Positions 8,603 to 17,607 of a stretch of DNA of 64,000 nt are shown in pieces (positions within the stretch are counted from its first letter, which is position 1; each line of letters begins with the position of its first letter). Both the position numbers and the translations under genes were made by a program. The notes under the pieces were generated by a model, which ran no database searches, was not told where the DNA came from, and was given only the letters and a program-made list of their open reading frames with translations. The stretch lies in assembly GCF_023650515.1 (NCBI RefSeq), contig NZ_CP096016.1, forward strand, positions 2,008,001 to 2,072,000, given 5' to 3'. This DNA is from Alkalimarinus coralli (lineage in GTDB: Bacteria > Pseudomonadota > Gammaproteobacteria > Pseudomonadales > Oleiphilaceae).

Positions 8603-9439
8603 ATGCTTGCTATACCCTCTTTAAGAAAGGTTCTCAGAAACAGGCTCACACGGTACTTCTTATTGTGCAGTCTTTTCACAACCTGCACGTTATTCCTGCC
8701 AACAGCTTTCGGACAACCAGCAAGCCTTTTAGCAAGCAAAAGCACAACAAAACAATCTCTTCACTTTGCCACCACGGACTGGTGCCCTTATATTTGCGAT
8801 GATGAAAACAGCCCCGGATTCATTATCGAATACCTGACCAAATCACTGGCCGCACATAACATATCTTTAGAAATCTCCATTTTTCCGTGGTCACGCGCAA
8901 TACATATGGCGCAAACAGGGGCTGTAGATGGTTTGGCAACCGCCACAGAGGTTGAAGCGCCCGGCTTTCTTTTTACAGAAGTGCCCACCGGTTCTTATCA
9001 GATGTGCTTTTATTCGCAAGAATTCGACGAGTTCACCTACAGTGATCGAGCATCCCTGTCGAATAAGGCTATTGGCGCAATAAAAGGGTATGGCTACGGA
9101 GAGCCTATAGACAGCATGATTGCAATGCCTCTAGAACATGAGAAAATCACCCTTTTAGCAACCTCTAACCCTCTATATTCACTAATCGGTATGCTGGAAG
9201 CCTCTCGTATAGAGCTGTTTATCGAAGATGAAGCCGTTGTGAGACATTTCTTAAATCAGAACGCTGAAAAGTACAAAATAAGAAAAGCAGGCTGCTTGGA
9301 CCAAGTTCCTTTTTATACCGCCATTTCGCCCAATAATGACAATGGCATACTTATAGCGGAGAAGCTAAGCAGAATATTAGCATCAGACTTAGCCCATACT
9401 TATTACCTAAATGCTAGAAAACGCTATGGTTTGGAGTAG
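8603..9439 (+). CDS. Periplasmic substrate-binding protein, family 3-like
   Basis: A 278-residue protein with a signal peptide (basic RKVLRNRLTR, hydrophobic core, cleavage near AFGQ about residue 38). The mature part begins LHFATTDWCPYICDDE and has IIEYLTKSLAAHNI, the pattern of bacterial extracellular solute-binding proteins family 3 (amino-acid-binding type). No ABC permease or ATPase is adjacent, so it may be an orphan binding protein or a sensor-like relative. The substrate is unknown. It stands alone between the divergent tas gene and the tetR gene. Confidence 0.8.
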   Translation: MLAIPSLRKVLRNRLTRYFLLCSLFTTCTLFLPTAFGQPASLLASKSTTKQSLHFATTDWCPYICDDENSPGFIIEYLTKSLAAHNISLEISIFPWSRAIHMAQTGAVDGLATATEVEAPGFLFTEVPTGSYQMCFYSQEFDEFTYSDRASLSNKAIGAIKGYGYGEPIDSMIAMPLEHEKITLLATSNPLYSLIGMLEASRIELFIEDEAVVRHFLNQNAEKYKIRKAGCLDQVPFYTAISPNNDNGILIAEKLSRILASDLAHTYYLNARKRYGLE

Positions 9440-9613
9440 ATAAAGACGACTTAACACTAGCAACCCCGTGAAAGCACGGTATTCTCCAATAAGAAGTTAA
9501 TGGCAACCCCACTTACACAACGCCTCGATTTTTTAAAACCCCGTCAGTATTCATAAGCATCATTGCAACCTTTCTTAATCCAAAGTCATTACATTTAGTT
9601 TTTATTTATTTAC

Positions 9614-9631
9614 ATACATTCATGAATGTAT
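9614..9631. promoter_or_regulatory. AcrR-type operator
   Basis: ATACATTCATGAATGTAT is a perfect 18-bp palindrome 40 bases before the tetR-family gene, preceded by TAC. It closely matches the known AcrR box of E. coli (TACATACATT...AATGTATGTA) in its left arm and core. It is therefore probably the autoregulatory operator of the next gene. Confidence 0.7.
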
Positions 9632-9671
9632 TTAAATAGCCATTCGACTCATAGACAAAGACACCACCTTA

Positions 9672-10289
9672 ATGGCTAGAAATACCAAAGAGAATGCAGC
9701 AAAGACACGCCAGAAAATCTTGATTTCTGCATTGGATGTCATTCTAGAAAACGGGTTTGCTAAAACGTCATTAGAACAAATTGCGCAAAGTGCCGAGGTC
9801 ACACGAGGCGCCATCTATTGGCACTTCGCCAACAAGCCCGATCTATTTAGCGCATTGTTACAAGAGTGGATTCAGCCTTCTAACGAGCTTGCAGTGACAT
9901 TACTGATCGACCAAGAACCTTCTCTCGAAAACCTAAAACAGTTTATGGTTGCCTGGCTGTCGCATATGGAATCAAACCCTGTCTCACATAAGCTTTTTGA
10001 TATTATTTTCTTCAAGGTTGAACAGGTCGGGGATATTAAAGCGCTCATTGATCAGATCCATACTAACGCCAACCAAGACAGGCAGGCTCTTCAGCTTTAC
10101 TTGAATGAACTGTTTTCTAAGGGTGAACTAACTAAACAGGTCGACCTTTCATTACTCGCCATTAGCATATCGGCTTTTTTGATGGGACATGCGCAAAATT
10201 GGCTGGCCAGACCCGATGAATACTCGCTTAAACAGCATGCGAAGGCGCTGGTGAATCAATTTTTTGCAGGTTACCTACCCGTGAAATAA
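9672..10289 (+). CDS. TetR/AcrR-family transcriptional repressor
   Basis: A 205-residue regulator. The N-terminal helix-turn-helix reads ILENGFAKTSLEQIAQSAEV followed by TRGAIYWHFANKPDLFSAL, as in AcrR/TtgR repressors. The C-terminal ligand domain is diverged. The AcrR-like palindrome lies just upstream. AcrR relatives normally control RND efflux pumps, but no pump gene is present in this window; the next genes are a lipoprotein and a TRAP transporter, which may be its targets. The gap to the next gene is 31 bases, with a GGGAGC ribosome site for the lipoprotein. Confidence 0.9.
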   Translation: MARNTKENAAKTRQKILISALDVILENGFAKTSLEQIAQSAEVTRGAIYWHFANKPDLFSALLQEWIQPSNELAVTLLIDQEPSLENLKQFMVAWLSHMESNPVSHKLFDIIFFKVEQVGDIKALIDQIHTNANQDRQALQLYLNELFSKGELTKQVDLSLLAISISAFLMGHAQNWLARPDEYSLKQHAKALVNQFFAGYLPVK

Positions 10290-10320
10290 CAATAGAATAA
10301 AACCAAAGGGAGCAACACAA

Positions 10321-10941
10321 ATGGTCACGCTAACCTCTTCACCGTCATTAAAGGGAAACATTCTAACCATCTTACACCATGGGAGCATGATGGTCGGGTG
10401 CGTATTGTTGGCCGGCCTTATTGGCTGCAAAAGCAATCCAAGCATAAATAACACACCGCCAACATTTGCTTTGATAAACGAAGATGTATCTCACGAAGTC
10501 GTGCTAAAAGTAACGCCCCCTATTCGGTTTTTCTCCACTCACGCTACGCTCGAACGGGACACCATCAAAGCCCAGACAAAATCAATCGCAGAACGTGTGG
10601 CCACAACAGCCGTCAAAAGAGCCAAACTGGAAATAGATGGCCCTCTTACGCTCGTTTTTGAAGACCTGAAATCAATGGCAACTGGGCCTATAACGGCTGA
10701 TATCGGATTCTCTGTAAAGGGCAAAGCGACAAGACTGCCAGGCTACAGCCAAGTTAAAAAGCCTGAATTTAAATGTCTTAGCCTGCTTTTGAAGCAGCCC
10801 GAAGATAGCCATTCTAGCTATTGGCAAAAGCTCTACCAATTGGCTCTTGATAACGGGCTTAAGCTTAATGGTGAAAGCCGAACAGTGATATCACCCGCAG
10901 GTACTGGACAGACAACTGAACTACAGCTGGGTGTGCTCTAG
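10321..10941 (+). CDS. Predicted lipoprotein of unknown function
   Basis: A 206-residue protein with a lipobox (LAGLIGC, Cys36), so it should be lipidated and exported; starts at Met23 or Met24 are also possible. The mature part has a layout (LERDTIKAQTKSIAERVATT, then GPITADIGFSVKG) that loosely recalls GyrI-like effector-binding domains, but I would not assign it. It lies between the tetR-family gene and the TRAP genes and probably belongs to the same transcript. The next gene begins at or just inside its 3' end. Confidence 0.7.
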   Translation: MVTLTSSPSLKGNILTILHHGSMMVGCVLLAGLIGCKSNPSINNTPPTFALINEDVSHEVVLKVTPPIRFFSTHATLERDTIKAQTKSIAERVATTAVKRAKLEIDGPLTLVFEDLKSMATGPITADIGFSVKGKATRLPGYSQVKKPEFKCLSLLLKQPEDSHSSYWQKLYQLALDNGLKLNGESRTVISPAGTGQTTELQLGVL

Positions 10942-10942
10942 T

Positions 10943-11956
10943 ATGAAGTGGTTGCTTTCTCAGTTCATAGCCGCTGCGATGGCGATCCTTCTGCCAACAT
11001 CAAGCAGTGCAAGCAGCCTTAAATCCATCAATATGTGTGTATTTGATATGTTGGGTCAGAATGGCCCCACGCACCAAATTCTCAAACGCTACAAAATGGA
11101 GGCGATAAAGTGGGGTGCAGCAATTGAGTTCAAGTCCTATACCGATGAGCGACTTGCTGCCGAGGCGTTCAACAGCGGTGTCTGTGACTTAGTCAATCTA
11201 CCCGACATTAGGGCTCGAAATTATAATCATTTTACCGGCTCACTTAACGCAATTGGCGCAATACCCACCTATCAGCATATCAAGATCATTCTACAAACAT
11301 TAAGTACACCAAAAGCTGCAAAGTATATGCGACAAGACGAATATGAAATTGTGTCGATCTCGCCAACTGGCGGGTTGTTCACGTTCGTTCGAGACCGGAA
11401 TTGGGATACACCGGAAAAATTAGCAGGTAAAAAAATCACCTTGTTAGATAACGCACCAGAATCCCAATACCTCATAAAACAGACCGGGATGACGCCCGTA
11501 TCCTCTACTATCGCCAACGCACTGCAAAAGTTTAACAACCACTCTGTTGATATTACCGGAGCACCGGCAATCGCTTACGAACCTATGGAGCTATATAAAG
11601 GCCTCGAGCCCAATGGAGGCATTATAAGCTGGCCACTTTTACAGACCACTGCACAAATCGTCGCCCGCTGGCAAAACCTACCGGAAGGCTTTGGGCAAAA
11701 ATCACGCGAATTTACTCAATCTGGTATTAAAGATGGCATCGAGAACATTGAAAAGATAGAACAGGCCATTCCGAGCAAATACTGGATTGGCATTCCCAAT
11801 GAACGTAAAGATCAATGGAGTGAGACCTTTCGCCAGAACCGAATCGCGTTGAAAGATCAAGGAGTCTATCACAGTAAAGCGCTCACATTATTTCGAAAAG
11901 TACGCTGTAAAATAACGCCAGAAATGGCTGAATGCACAGCGCCTGACAGAGAATAA
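10943..11956 (+). CDS. TRAP-associated putative solute-binding protein (DUF6091-like)
   Basis: A secreted protein of 337 residues from the ATG at 10943; a GTG at 10931, four codons earlier, is an alternative start that would overlap the lipoprotein gene. It has a signal peptide (MKWLLSQFIAAAMAILLPTS, cleavage near SSA). The mature sequence opens INMCVFDMLGQNGPTHQILK and later has EKLAGKKITLLDNAPESQYL, in the style of TRAP/family 1 binding proteins and of the DUF6091 group as I recall it. It precedes a TRAP permease by eight bases, so it is the likely substrate receptor. The substrate is unknown. Confidence 0.75.
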   Translation: MKWLLSQFIAAAMAILLPTSSSASSLKSINMCVFDMLGQNGPTHQILKRYKMEAIKWGAAIEFKSYTDERLAAEAFNSGVCDLVNLPDIRARNYNHFTGSLNAIGAIPTYQHIKIILQTLSTPKAAKYMRQDEYEIVSISPTGGLFTFVRDRNWDTPEKLAGKKITLLDNAPESQYLIKQTGMTPVSSTIANALQKFNNHSVDITGAPAIAYEPMELYKGLEPNGGIISWPLLQTTAQIVARWQNLPEGFGQKSREFTQSGIKDGIENIEKIEQAIPSKYWIGIPNERKDQWSETFRQNRIALKDQGVYHSKALTLFRKVRCKITPEMAECTAPDRE

Positions 11957-11964
11957 ACAGCGGC

Positions 11965-14019
11965 ATGTCGATATGGGTAAAACGCTCTCAAACATGTGGT
12001 GTCGGGCTGATACTCACCCTTCTTCTGTTCACCATTTTAGCCGGAACGGGTGAGCATGCACACTCCCAACTGCTTAAACTCGGTCATTATCTCTGGCACG
12101 ACTATAGCGCTTTACGAAACGGAACCATTACAACCGCCTGCCAAGATGATTTTAACATCGATAAACGTCTAGACTCGCTCGAAATGGCCTTTAATGAAGA
12201 ACAACAAGAGTTTGACCTACTTGCCGAAACATTCAACCGAGAAGATGCCAGACGATCCCTTGAGAACCAACACACGCTTTGCCAGCAACAGCAACAAGCG
12301 GCAACACTCAAAGAGCAGAGTCACAGCCCTCTACTAACCGCCTTCCATATATTCGAATACGGCTTTTCATCGCTAAGCTTACTGGCGATTAATTACAAAC
12401 ACTGGACGCTTACTCTTGTATTGTTGATTGCAGCTACCATCGCCACCACTCATCAACATCACATCGCTTTTCGCGCCATCTCGACTCGACAAGACAACCT
12501 GGTATCTTCATCACTTCAACTTCTAGGCAATGCGTGTGTTGCCATATCCTGCTTTAGTTATCTTCAAAACAACCTAACCATTGAAATGAGCTCTATTGAC
12601 AATGAGCTGCTTATCGCATTGTGCGCAGGGTTTACATTTCTCACCGGCATTAATGCTTGTCAGATGTTCACCAAGTGCAGGCGAATGACAAAACCGGGTA
12701 GTTGGTCTAAAGCGTTGCTATCCACTCCTATTTACACCTTTATGATTTTAGGTTCAGCACATCATTTTTTTTGGGTCACTGGGCAAGTATCCGGGTTGGC
12801 TATCTACATCACCCAGATATATCAGCTCTCCGGGCTATATTTAACCATTGGTATTTATATTTGGGTCGGGATGCTACTCAAGCAAAGCCATATTGGAGAG
12901 CACTTATTTGGCATACTCAAGCCTTGGAAACTTCCGCCTGAGTATCTAGCCGTTATAGCAATTGCTCTTATGGCCTTGCCCACGGCCTACACCGGTGCCT
13001 CAGGTATTATCGTTATTGCAATGGGCACGGTTATATATCAAGAACTCCGACGAGCCGGTAGCCGAAGGCAACTCGCCTTAGCCGTAACCGCAATGACAGG
13101 CAGTTCCGGAGTTGTACTGCGGCCTTGTTTGCTGGTGATTGGTATCGCCACGCTTAACAAAGAAGTGGTAACAGATGAACTCTTTTACTGGGGAGGTAGA
13201 GTTTTCGTACTCACGCTATTGGTCTTTCTGTTTTATGCCGTAATCACCAAACAAAAACCCAATAGCCAACGCCATTTTTCTGATGCATGGCCAGATTGTA
13301 CAATCGCCATACGCCACTTTGTCCCGTATATAGCCATTTTTGCATTGCTTTCTGTGCTTTATCATATTGTACTCAATGCTCAATTGGATGAGTTTTCGGC
13401 TCCAATCATGCTTCCAATGATTTTATTCGCAATTATTCTCTATGAGAGAAAGCAGAGTCTTCGCAACAAGTCATTACCCGTATCAACCAAGAACACTCTT
13501 ACTACTTCATCGAAGGTATTTAATTCAGTTGATGGCGCATCTGTACATATCGGCGCGCTACTCCTTCTAATGGCCTGCTCATATGCAGTAGGCGGTGTCT
13601 TTGAAAACCAAAGTACTACGCTAGAATCAACAAGTTTGCTAAACGATCCATCGTCATCCCTTTTTACCGTCATGAGTCTGTTTGTGATTACTCTAGTGAT
13701 CATCGGGATGCTAATGGATCCTTTTGGTGCTCTAGTGCTAGTCTCAGGAACGCTTGCGCCACTAGCCTATCAGCAGGGTATTAATCCCATTCACTTCTGG
13801 ATGACTTGCCTGGTGGCATTTGAGCTAGGTTATTTAAGCCCGCCAGTATCGCTCAATCATTTACTGACACGACAAGTCGTAGGCGAACAGGAGTTTATTC
13901 TCTCAAAGCGGGAAGGCAATACTTTTTACTATCGCCATGAACGGATCTTGCTTCCACTATTGGTAATGGGCACGACGCTATTATTAGTCGCCTATATACC
14001 TCTATTTTTTAAGGTATAA
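11965..14019 (+). CDS. TRAP transporter permease, fused small and large subunits
   Basis: A 684-residue inner-membrane protein. An N-terminal helix and a long charged periplasmic-type segment (about 30-110) come first. A region of several helices resembling a DctQ-type unit follows (about 115-270). The C-terminal part is the DctM-like permease, with GASGIIVIAMGTVIYQELRR and FELGYLSPPVSLNHLLTRQV, both typical of TRAP large subunits. It should take up an organic acid with sodium or proton co-transport together with the preceding binding protein. The coiled, Gln-rich stretch near residue 60-115 is unusual. Substrate not predictable. Confidence 0.85.
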   Translation: MSIWVKRSQTCGVGLILTLLLFTILAGTGEHAHSQLLKLGHYLWHDYSALRNGTITTACQDDFNIDKRLDSLEMAFNEEQQEFDLLAETFNREDARRSLENQHTLCQQQQQAATLKEQSHSPLLTAFHIFEYGFSSLSLLAINYKHWTLTLVLLIAATIATTHQHHIAFRAISTRQDNLVSSSLQLLGNACVAISCFSYLQNNLTIEMSSIDNELLIALCAGFTFLTGINACQMFTKCRRMTKPGSWSKALLSTPIYTFMILGSAHHFFWVTGQVSGLAIYITQIYQLSGLYLTIGIYIWVGMLLKQSHIGEHLFGILKPWKLPPEYLAVIAIALMALPTAYTGASGIIVIAMGTVIYQELRRAGSRRQLALAVTAMTGSSGVVLRPCLLVIGIATLNKEVVTDELFYWGGRVFVLTLLVFLFYAVITKQKPNSQRHFSDAWPDCTIAIRHFVPYIAIFALLSVLYHIVLNAQLDEFSAPIMLPMILFAIILYERKQSLRNKSLPVSTKNTLTTSSKVFNSVDGASVHIGALLLLMACSYAVGGVFENQSTTLESTSLLNDPSSSLFTVMSLFVITLVIIGMLMDPFGALVLVSGTLAPLAYQQGINPIHFWMTCLVAFELGYLSPPVSLNHLLTRQVVGEQEFILSKREGNTFYYRHERILLPLLVMGTTLLLVAYIPLFFKV

Positions 14020-14080
14020 ACCGCATTGATAATTAGAAAGTTGTGTGAGATTTTTCTGAAGTCTTCAAAGAAGATATTAT

Positions 14081-14195
14081 GGTGGCGACTTCCGCCAGCT
14101 ACACCTCGGCACACAAGTCCACTGTTTCGGCTGCTCCCTTCCGGGCCTGACCGGGTCGACAGTTTATTGTTGCGTGGGAACCAACGAAAGTCACC
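14081..14195 (-). ncRNA. ffs: 4.5S RNA, signal recognition particle RNA
   Basis: The minus strand contains GTCAGGCCCGGAAGGGAGCA, the invariant SRP RNA apical loop, flanked by arms that fold back: GGTGACTTTCGTTGG at the 5' end and GTAGCTGGCGGAAGTCGCC at the 3' end. The length (about 115 nt) fits the small bacterial type. It binds Ffh and directs nascent membrane proteins to FtsY. In pseudomonads this gene lies next to dnaX; here they are about 13 kb apart. Ends are estimated from pairing. Confidence 0.95.
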
Positions 14196-14292
14196 ATAAC
14201 AGGAATAGCGTTCTGATCAGCCATCCCTAGAAGAAGCGCATTCTAGCAAAGGTTTTTTATTAATAAAAGCACTGATTTACGCTAATTTTTAA

Positions 14293-15138
14293 TCAGGCTG
14301 TTTCAATAACGCTTTTTGCTCTCGATGAAGGAGGCAAAGCCCCCACCATATCGGAAAGCACTGATTCAATCTCATTCTGTATATCACTGGATGGGTTGAC
14401 CAGCAAAATCCGGGATATGTGTTGATTTGTGTTTGATGGCTCTGATGCCGAGTCACAGAATGCGATTTCACTAACGATCAAATCTTTCATTCCGGCATCT
14501 TTAAGTATTGAAATAATATAACGATCTCTTGTTTTGCATCCGGTTACAGGAAGTGAGACCACCATAGTCGCGTTAGACCACCTTGCACAACATTGAATAA
14601 TTAAATTTGCCGTATCGGCATGATCTTCATCTATCACATAGTCCGGGTCTATCAGGATTAAACCTTCACTATCTGCATCAGGTAACCGCTTTAACATTCG
14701 ATCAGCAGCCCCATGCTCTACCTGTACCTGAGGGTCTGACTGAAAAGCACTACAAAGGCCGCTATATTTTTCTGTATCCAGTTCAATGAGGCACATTCTA
14801 TCTCCAGAGCGCATCAGTTTGCGCACAATCATAGGAACGCCTGGGTATTTTGATAGAGGCAGTTCCTTACTATAACCTCTGGCTATATCAACATATTTCT
14901 CAATCAGTTTATGGGAATGTGTTTTCATTACGCTCTGAACTCCAACACTCACTCTCCCCTCAAGCGGCTCCTCACTCAATTCATGAATCCCGGCCCCTGC
15001 ATGACCATCAATATAGTAAAAGCCGTTTGTTTTCTTCTTTAAAATTCCCAAAATACAGATAACAACCAGATGCTTATGAACATCAAACAAGTTACCACTA
15101 TCTGACAGGCCGCTACCTTTCTGCTCAATCATAATCAA
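14293..15138 (-). CDS. Diverged RlmJ-like methyltransferase
   Basis: A 281-residue protein with the layout of RlmJ, the 23S rRNA m6A2030 methyltransferase: an N-terminal GNLFDVHKHLVVICILG in place of the usual GNHADVLKH, the SAM-binding YIDGHAGAGIHEL, KYPGVPMIVRKLMR, CLIELDTEKYSGL, and a catalytic-type motif LILIDPDYVI. The usual DPPY is DPDY here, and several N-terminal residues usual in RlmJ are changed. It may be a paralogue with another substrate, or a weakly active form. It lies alone between ffs and tRNA-Ser. Fold assignment is fairly sure; activity is not. Confidence 0.7.
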   Translation of the reverse strand: MIMIEQKGSGLSDSGNLFDVHKHLVVICILGILKKKTNGFYYIDGHAGAGIHELSEEPLEGRVSVGVQSVMKTHSHKLIEKYVDIARGYSKELPLSKYPGVPMIVRKLMRSGDRMCLIELDTEKYSGLCSAFQSDPQVQVEHGAADRMLKRLPDADSEGLILIDPDYVIDEDHADTANLIIQCCARWSNATMVVSLPVTGCKTRDRYIISILKDAGMKDLIVSEIAFCDSASEPSNTNQHISRILLVNPSSDIQNEIESVLSDMVGALPPSSRAKSVIETA

Positions 15139-15294
15139 GACTACACCTTTGAATTATTTTTTATTATTTCGATTCATTCACTCAGCCGATATACAGCCCT
15201 GTCTTTAAATATAGAGCACTAAATAGGGTCGCGCCGATAAGATTACAGTCTATTGATTTTAACGATTAGGTAGTATAGAGTACCGCCCCTTGCT

Positions 15295-15382
15295 GGAGAG
15301 GTGTCCGAGTGGCCGAAGGAGCACGCCTGGAAAGTGTGTATACCGCAAGGTATCGAGGGTTCGAATCCCTCCCTCTCCGCCA
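15295..15382 (+). tRNA. tRNA-Ser (anticodon GGA)
   Basis: An 88-nt cloverleaf: acceptor GGAGAGG pairs with CCTCTCC, followed by discriminator G and encoded CCA. The anticodon arm CACGC-CTGGAAA-GTGTG gives anticodon GGA. A long variable arm and the T arm GAGGGTTCGAATCCCTC are present, as expected for a serine tRNA. Accessory DNA begins soon after its 3' end, but no integrase or repeated tRNA 3' end was found. Confidence 0.97.
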
Positions 15383-15492
15383 ATTTTATTCCGCATGCTG
15401 ACAGCCGGTTTAAACCGGTAGAATATGCCCACAAGAAAATGCACACCCTCTGCTGTTCCTGAAATTTTTTCTCAGAAAACTCAAATCCCTAA

Positions 15493-16139
15493 TTTACCTG
15501 CCACCACCAAATACGACAAATACTGACCCGCGAAGCCGCAAGGCTGATGTATGAAGACAACGTAAAGCAGTATCATGACGCGAAAAAAACCGCATCTAAG
15601 CGTATCCTCAGTCAGGGCCAAAAAAATCGCTCCATATTCGAACTAAAGACCTTCCTTCAAACGGAGAAATTGCGGAAGAAGTCGGACTTACGCGCTTCTA
15701 CGAAGGCGAGTCTCTTTCAAATCAGCTTTTTCAGATGAGAGTTCTGTGCCTCGATATCATGCAAGCACTGGATGAGTTTACGCCAAGGCTTATTGGATCG
15801 GTAAGCACCGGAAGGATTAGGAAAAACAGTGATATAGACCTACATGTATTTGTGGATGAAATCGAAATTTTAGAAACAAAACTTGATAAGCTTGGATGGG
15901 CCTATACCGAGGACAGCATAACCATTAACAAGAACGGCAAGATGGTGAGCTACACCCATATATACATCGACATGCAGTTCCCTGTGGAGCTCTCGGTATA
16001 CCCGCGAAGGGAGTTGAGAGTCAGATCAAGAAGCAGTACTGACGGCAAGCCCATTCTGCGCGTTAGCTCAAGCGCCTTATTACAGCTCATACTAGACGAA
16101 CACGGCGAAGCATGGAGTCAACACATCAAGCAAGAATAA
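15493..16139 (+). pseudogene. Nucleotidyltransferase-domain protein, frameshifted
   Basis: Two reading frames together encode one protein. The first frame carries LTREAARLMYEDNVKQYHDA with AKKTASKR; after the A7 run at 15620-15626 the second frame carries LPSNGEIAEEVGLTRFYEG and continues in frame to the stop at 16139. One missing base in the A run (A8 to A7) explains the break. The second half has GSVSTGRIRKNSDIDLHVF, the MNT/KNTase nucleotidyltransferase signature, and YPRRELRVRSRSSTDGKPI. I recall intact homologues of about 200 residues in other proteobacteria. No standard start codon precedes the first conserved residues. The downstream ATG at 15735 could still give a truncated 134-residue product. 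Confidence 0.7.
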
Positions 16140-16181
16140 GCGTTAAGTATTCGCCTTTGCCCCAAGGAATAACCATATAAG

Positions 16182-16565
16182 CTACTGATTATTTTTATCG
16201 TAATTCTGACGCGCCGCCCTAATCTCATCATGATGCGTGTCAGCCCATGACACTAGCCCCCAAACAGATTTTGCTAACCCTCTCCCTAACTCAGTCAATT
16301 CATACTCCACTTTAACCGGAACCTGGGGGTAAACAGTACGTTCGACAAACCCATCCCTTTCCAGGTCTCGCAGCGTTTGCGTCAACATTCGCTGCGAAAT
16401 CCCTTCAACTCTTGATTTCAGAGAGTTGAAACGGTCAGGCCCGTCGACAAGACTAAATAAAATCAATACCGACCACTTATCACCTATCTGTGCAACGACA
16501 TCTCTAATTGGGCACTCTTCACTCTGCACAAATGTCTTTTTGCCCGCCTTATTGCTAGTAGCCAT
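16182..16565 (-). CDS. HxlR-family transcriptional regulator
   Basis: A 127-residue winged-helix regulator. It shows the HxlR hallmarks: [58 protein letters not shown] and [16 protein letters not shown]. The cysteine before PIRDV is the usual redox or thiol-sensing position in this family. The gene is divergent from an alpha/beta hydrolase gene with 127 bases between them, so it probably controls that gene and itself. The effector is unknown. Confidence 0.92.
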   Translation of the reverse strand: MATSNKAGKKTFVQSEECPIRDVVAQIGDKWSVLILFSLVDGPDRFNSLKSRVEGISQRMLTQTLRDLERDGFVERTVYPQVPVKVEYELTELGRGLAKSVWGLVSWADTHHDEIRAARQNYDKNNQ

Positions 16566-16692
16566 TTCCCCTCGCTCTCATGGGTTATCAAAAGGTAACC
16601 AAGGCAGCATTTTCTGCCTTATTGTAGCCTTACACTCATTTATGTATCTTAGTATATATAAGTAACCTAAACCACTAAATAAAGGTGCCACA

Positions 16693-17607
16693 ATGACTCA
16701 CGACCTACTCAATAGCGCGCTAGAAAACTATGCGTCGGACAAGCCTGAACCGGAAATTGACCTTTTCTCACCAAAGTATGTAAAAGTTGGAGCATTCAAT
16801 ATTCGCTATGTTCGTTATGAGAAAGAGAACGCACCAACGTTAGTATTGCTCAATGGCTTACCTCAAAGCATAAGAATGTGGGAAAGCGCATGGGGCACAC
16901 TCTGTAACCACTTCAACATTCTCGCATTCGACATTCCAGGGTTTGGTTTATCCAAAGCGCAAGAAAGCGATATGTCTCCCAGAAAGCTTAGCCGAGTAGT
17001 CATTCAGGTGCTTGATCATTTTGGCATTTCGAAAGCCCATCTTATTGGGCCGGATGTTGGCGCGCCGATTGCTCTCGCTACGGCAATTGAGCACCCTGAC
17101 CGCCTGGAAAGCATTAATATATTTGATGGGCCAGGTAGTTACCCACCCAAAATGTCTCCAATCCTTAATGCTGTCATTAAGTTTGGCCTTGTTCGATGGA
17201 TCGCGAAAGGGCTAAACAAAAAATCTGTCATGGAAACAAATTTTAAAACGGCCGTTAAAGATGGCTACCACCATTATCGCCCCACCAAACGAGCCATTAA
17301 AGAATACTATGATATTGCTTTTAATGAGCAGGCCCATCGGTGTGCCATCACGTTCTTTGGCACCTACCCTAAAGACCTCTCCTGGATACAAGAACGATTA
17401 TCCAAGATTCGCATTCCAACGCTCATTACCTGGGGTCAGCTTGACCCCTTCGTATTTGCCAGCAACGCGGACTATTTATCAAAACAGATTCCATCAAATA
17501 AGCTTGTGGTTTTCGAGAACGCATCCCACTTTTCATCAGAAGATGCCGGAGAGGAGTATTTAGATGTCATAACCAATTGGTGCCTGCGCGAATATAAGCA
17601 AGTATAA
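16693..17607 (+). CDS. Alpha/beta hydrolase
   Basis: A 304-residue hydrolase-fold protein without signal peptide. The oxyanion strand reads TLVLLNGLPQSIRMWESAW and the family DIPGFGLS motif follows. The nucleophile elbow reads HLIGPDVGAPIALATAI, so the usual nucleophile is an Asp as in haloalkane dehalogenases and epoxide hydrolases (G-x-D-x-G). A late Asp (TWGQLDPFVFASN) and His (FENASHFSSEDAGEEYL) complete a triad. It is probably a dehalogenase, epoxide hydrolase or relative; the substrate is unknown. Control by the divergent HxlR regulator is likely. Confidence 0.85.
   Translation: MTHDLLNSALENYASDKPEPEIDLFSPKYVKVGAFNIRYVRYEKENAPTLVLLNGLPQSIRMWESAWGTLCNHFNILAFDIPGFGLSKAQESDMSPRKLSRVVIQVLDHFGISKAHLIGPDVGAPIALATAIEHPDRLESINIFDGPGSYPPKMSPILNAVIKFGLVRWIAKGLNKKSVMETNFKTAVKDGYHHYRPTKRAIKEYYDIAFNEQAHRCAITFFGTYPKDLSWIQERLSKIRIPTLITWGQLDPFVFASNADYLSKQIPSNKLVVFENASHFSSEDAGEEYLDVITNWCLREYKQV

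Noticed and set aside
15295-15446. ORFs antisense to tRNA-Ser
   Set aside because: They read through the complement of the tRNA and are not genes.
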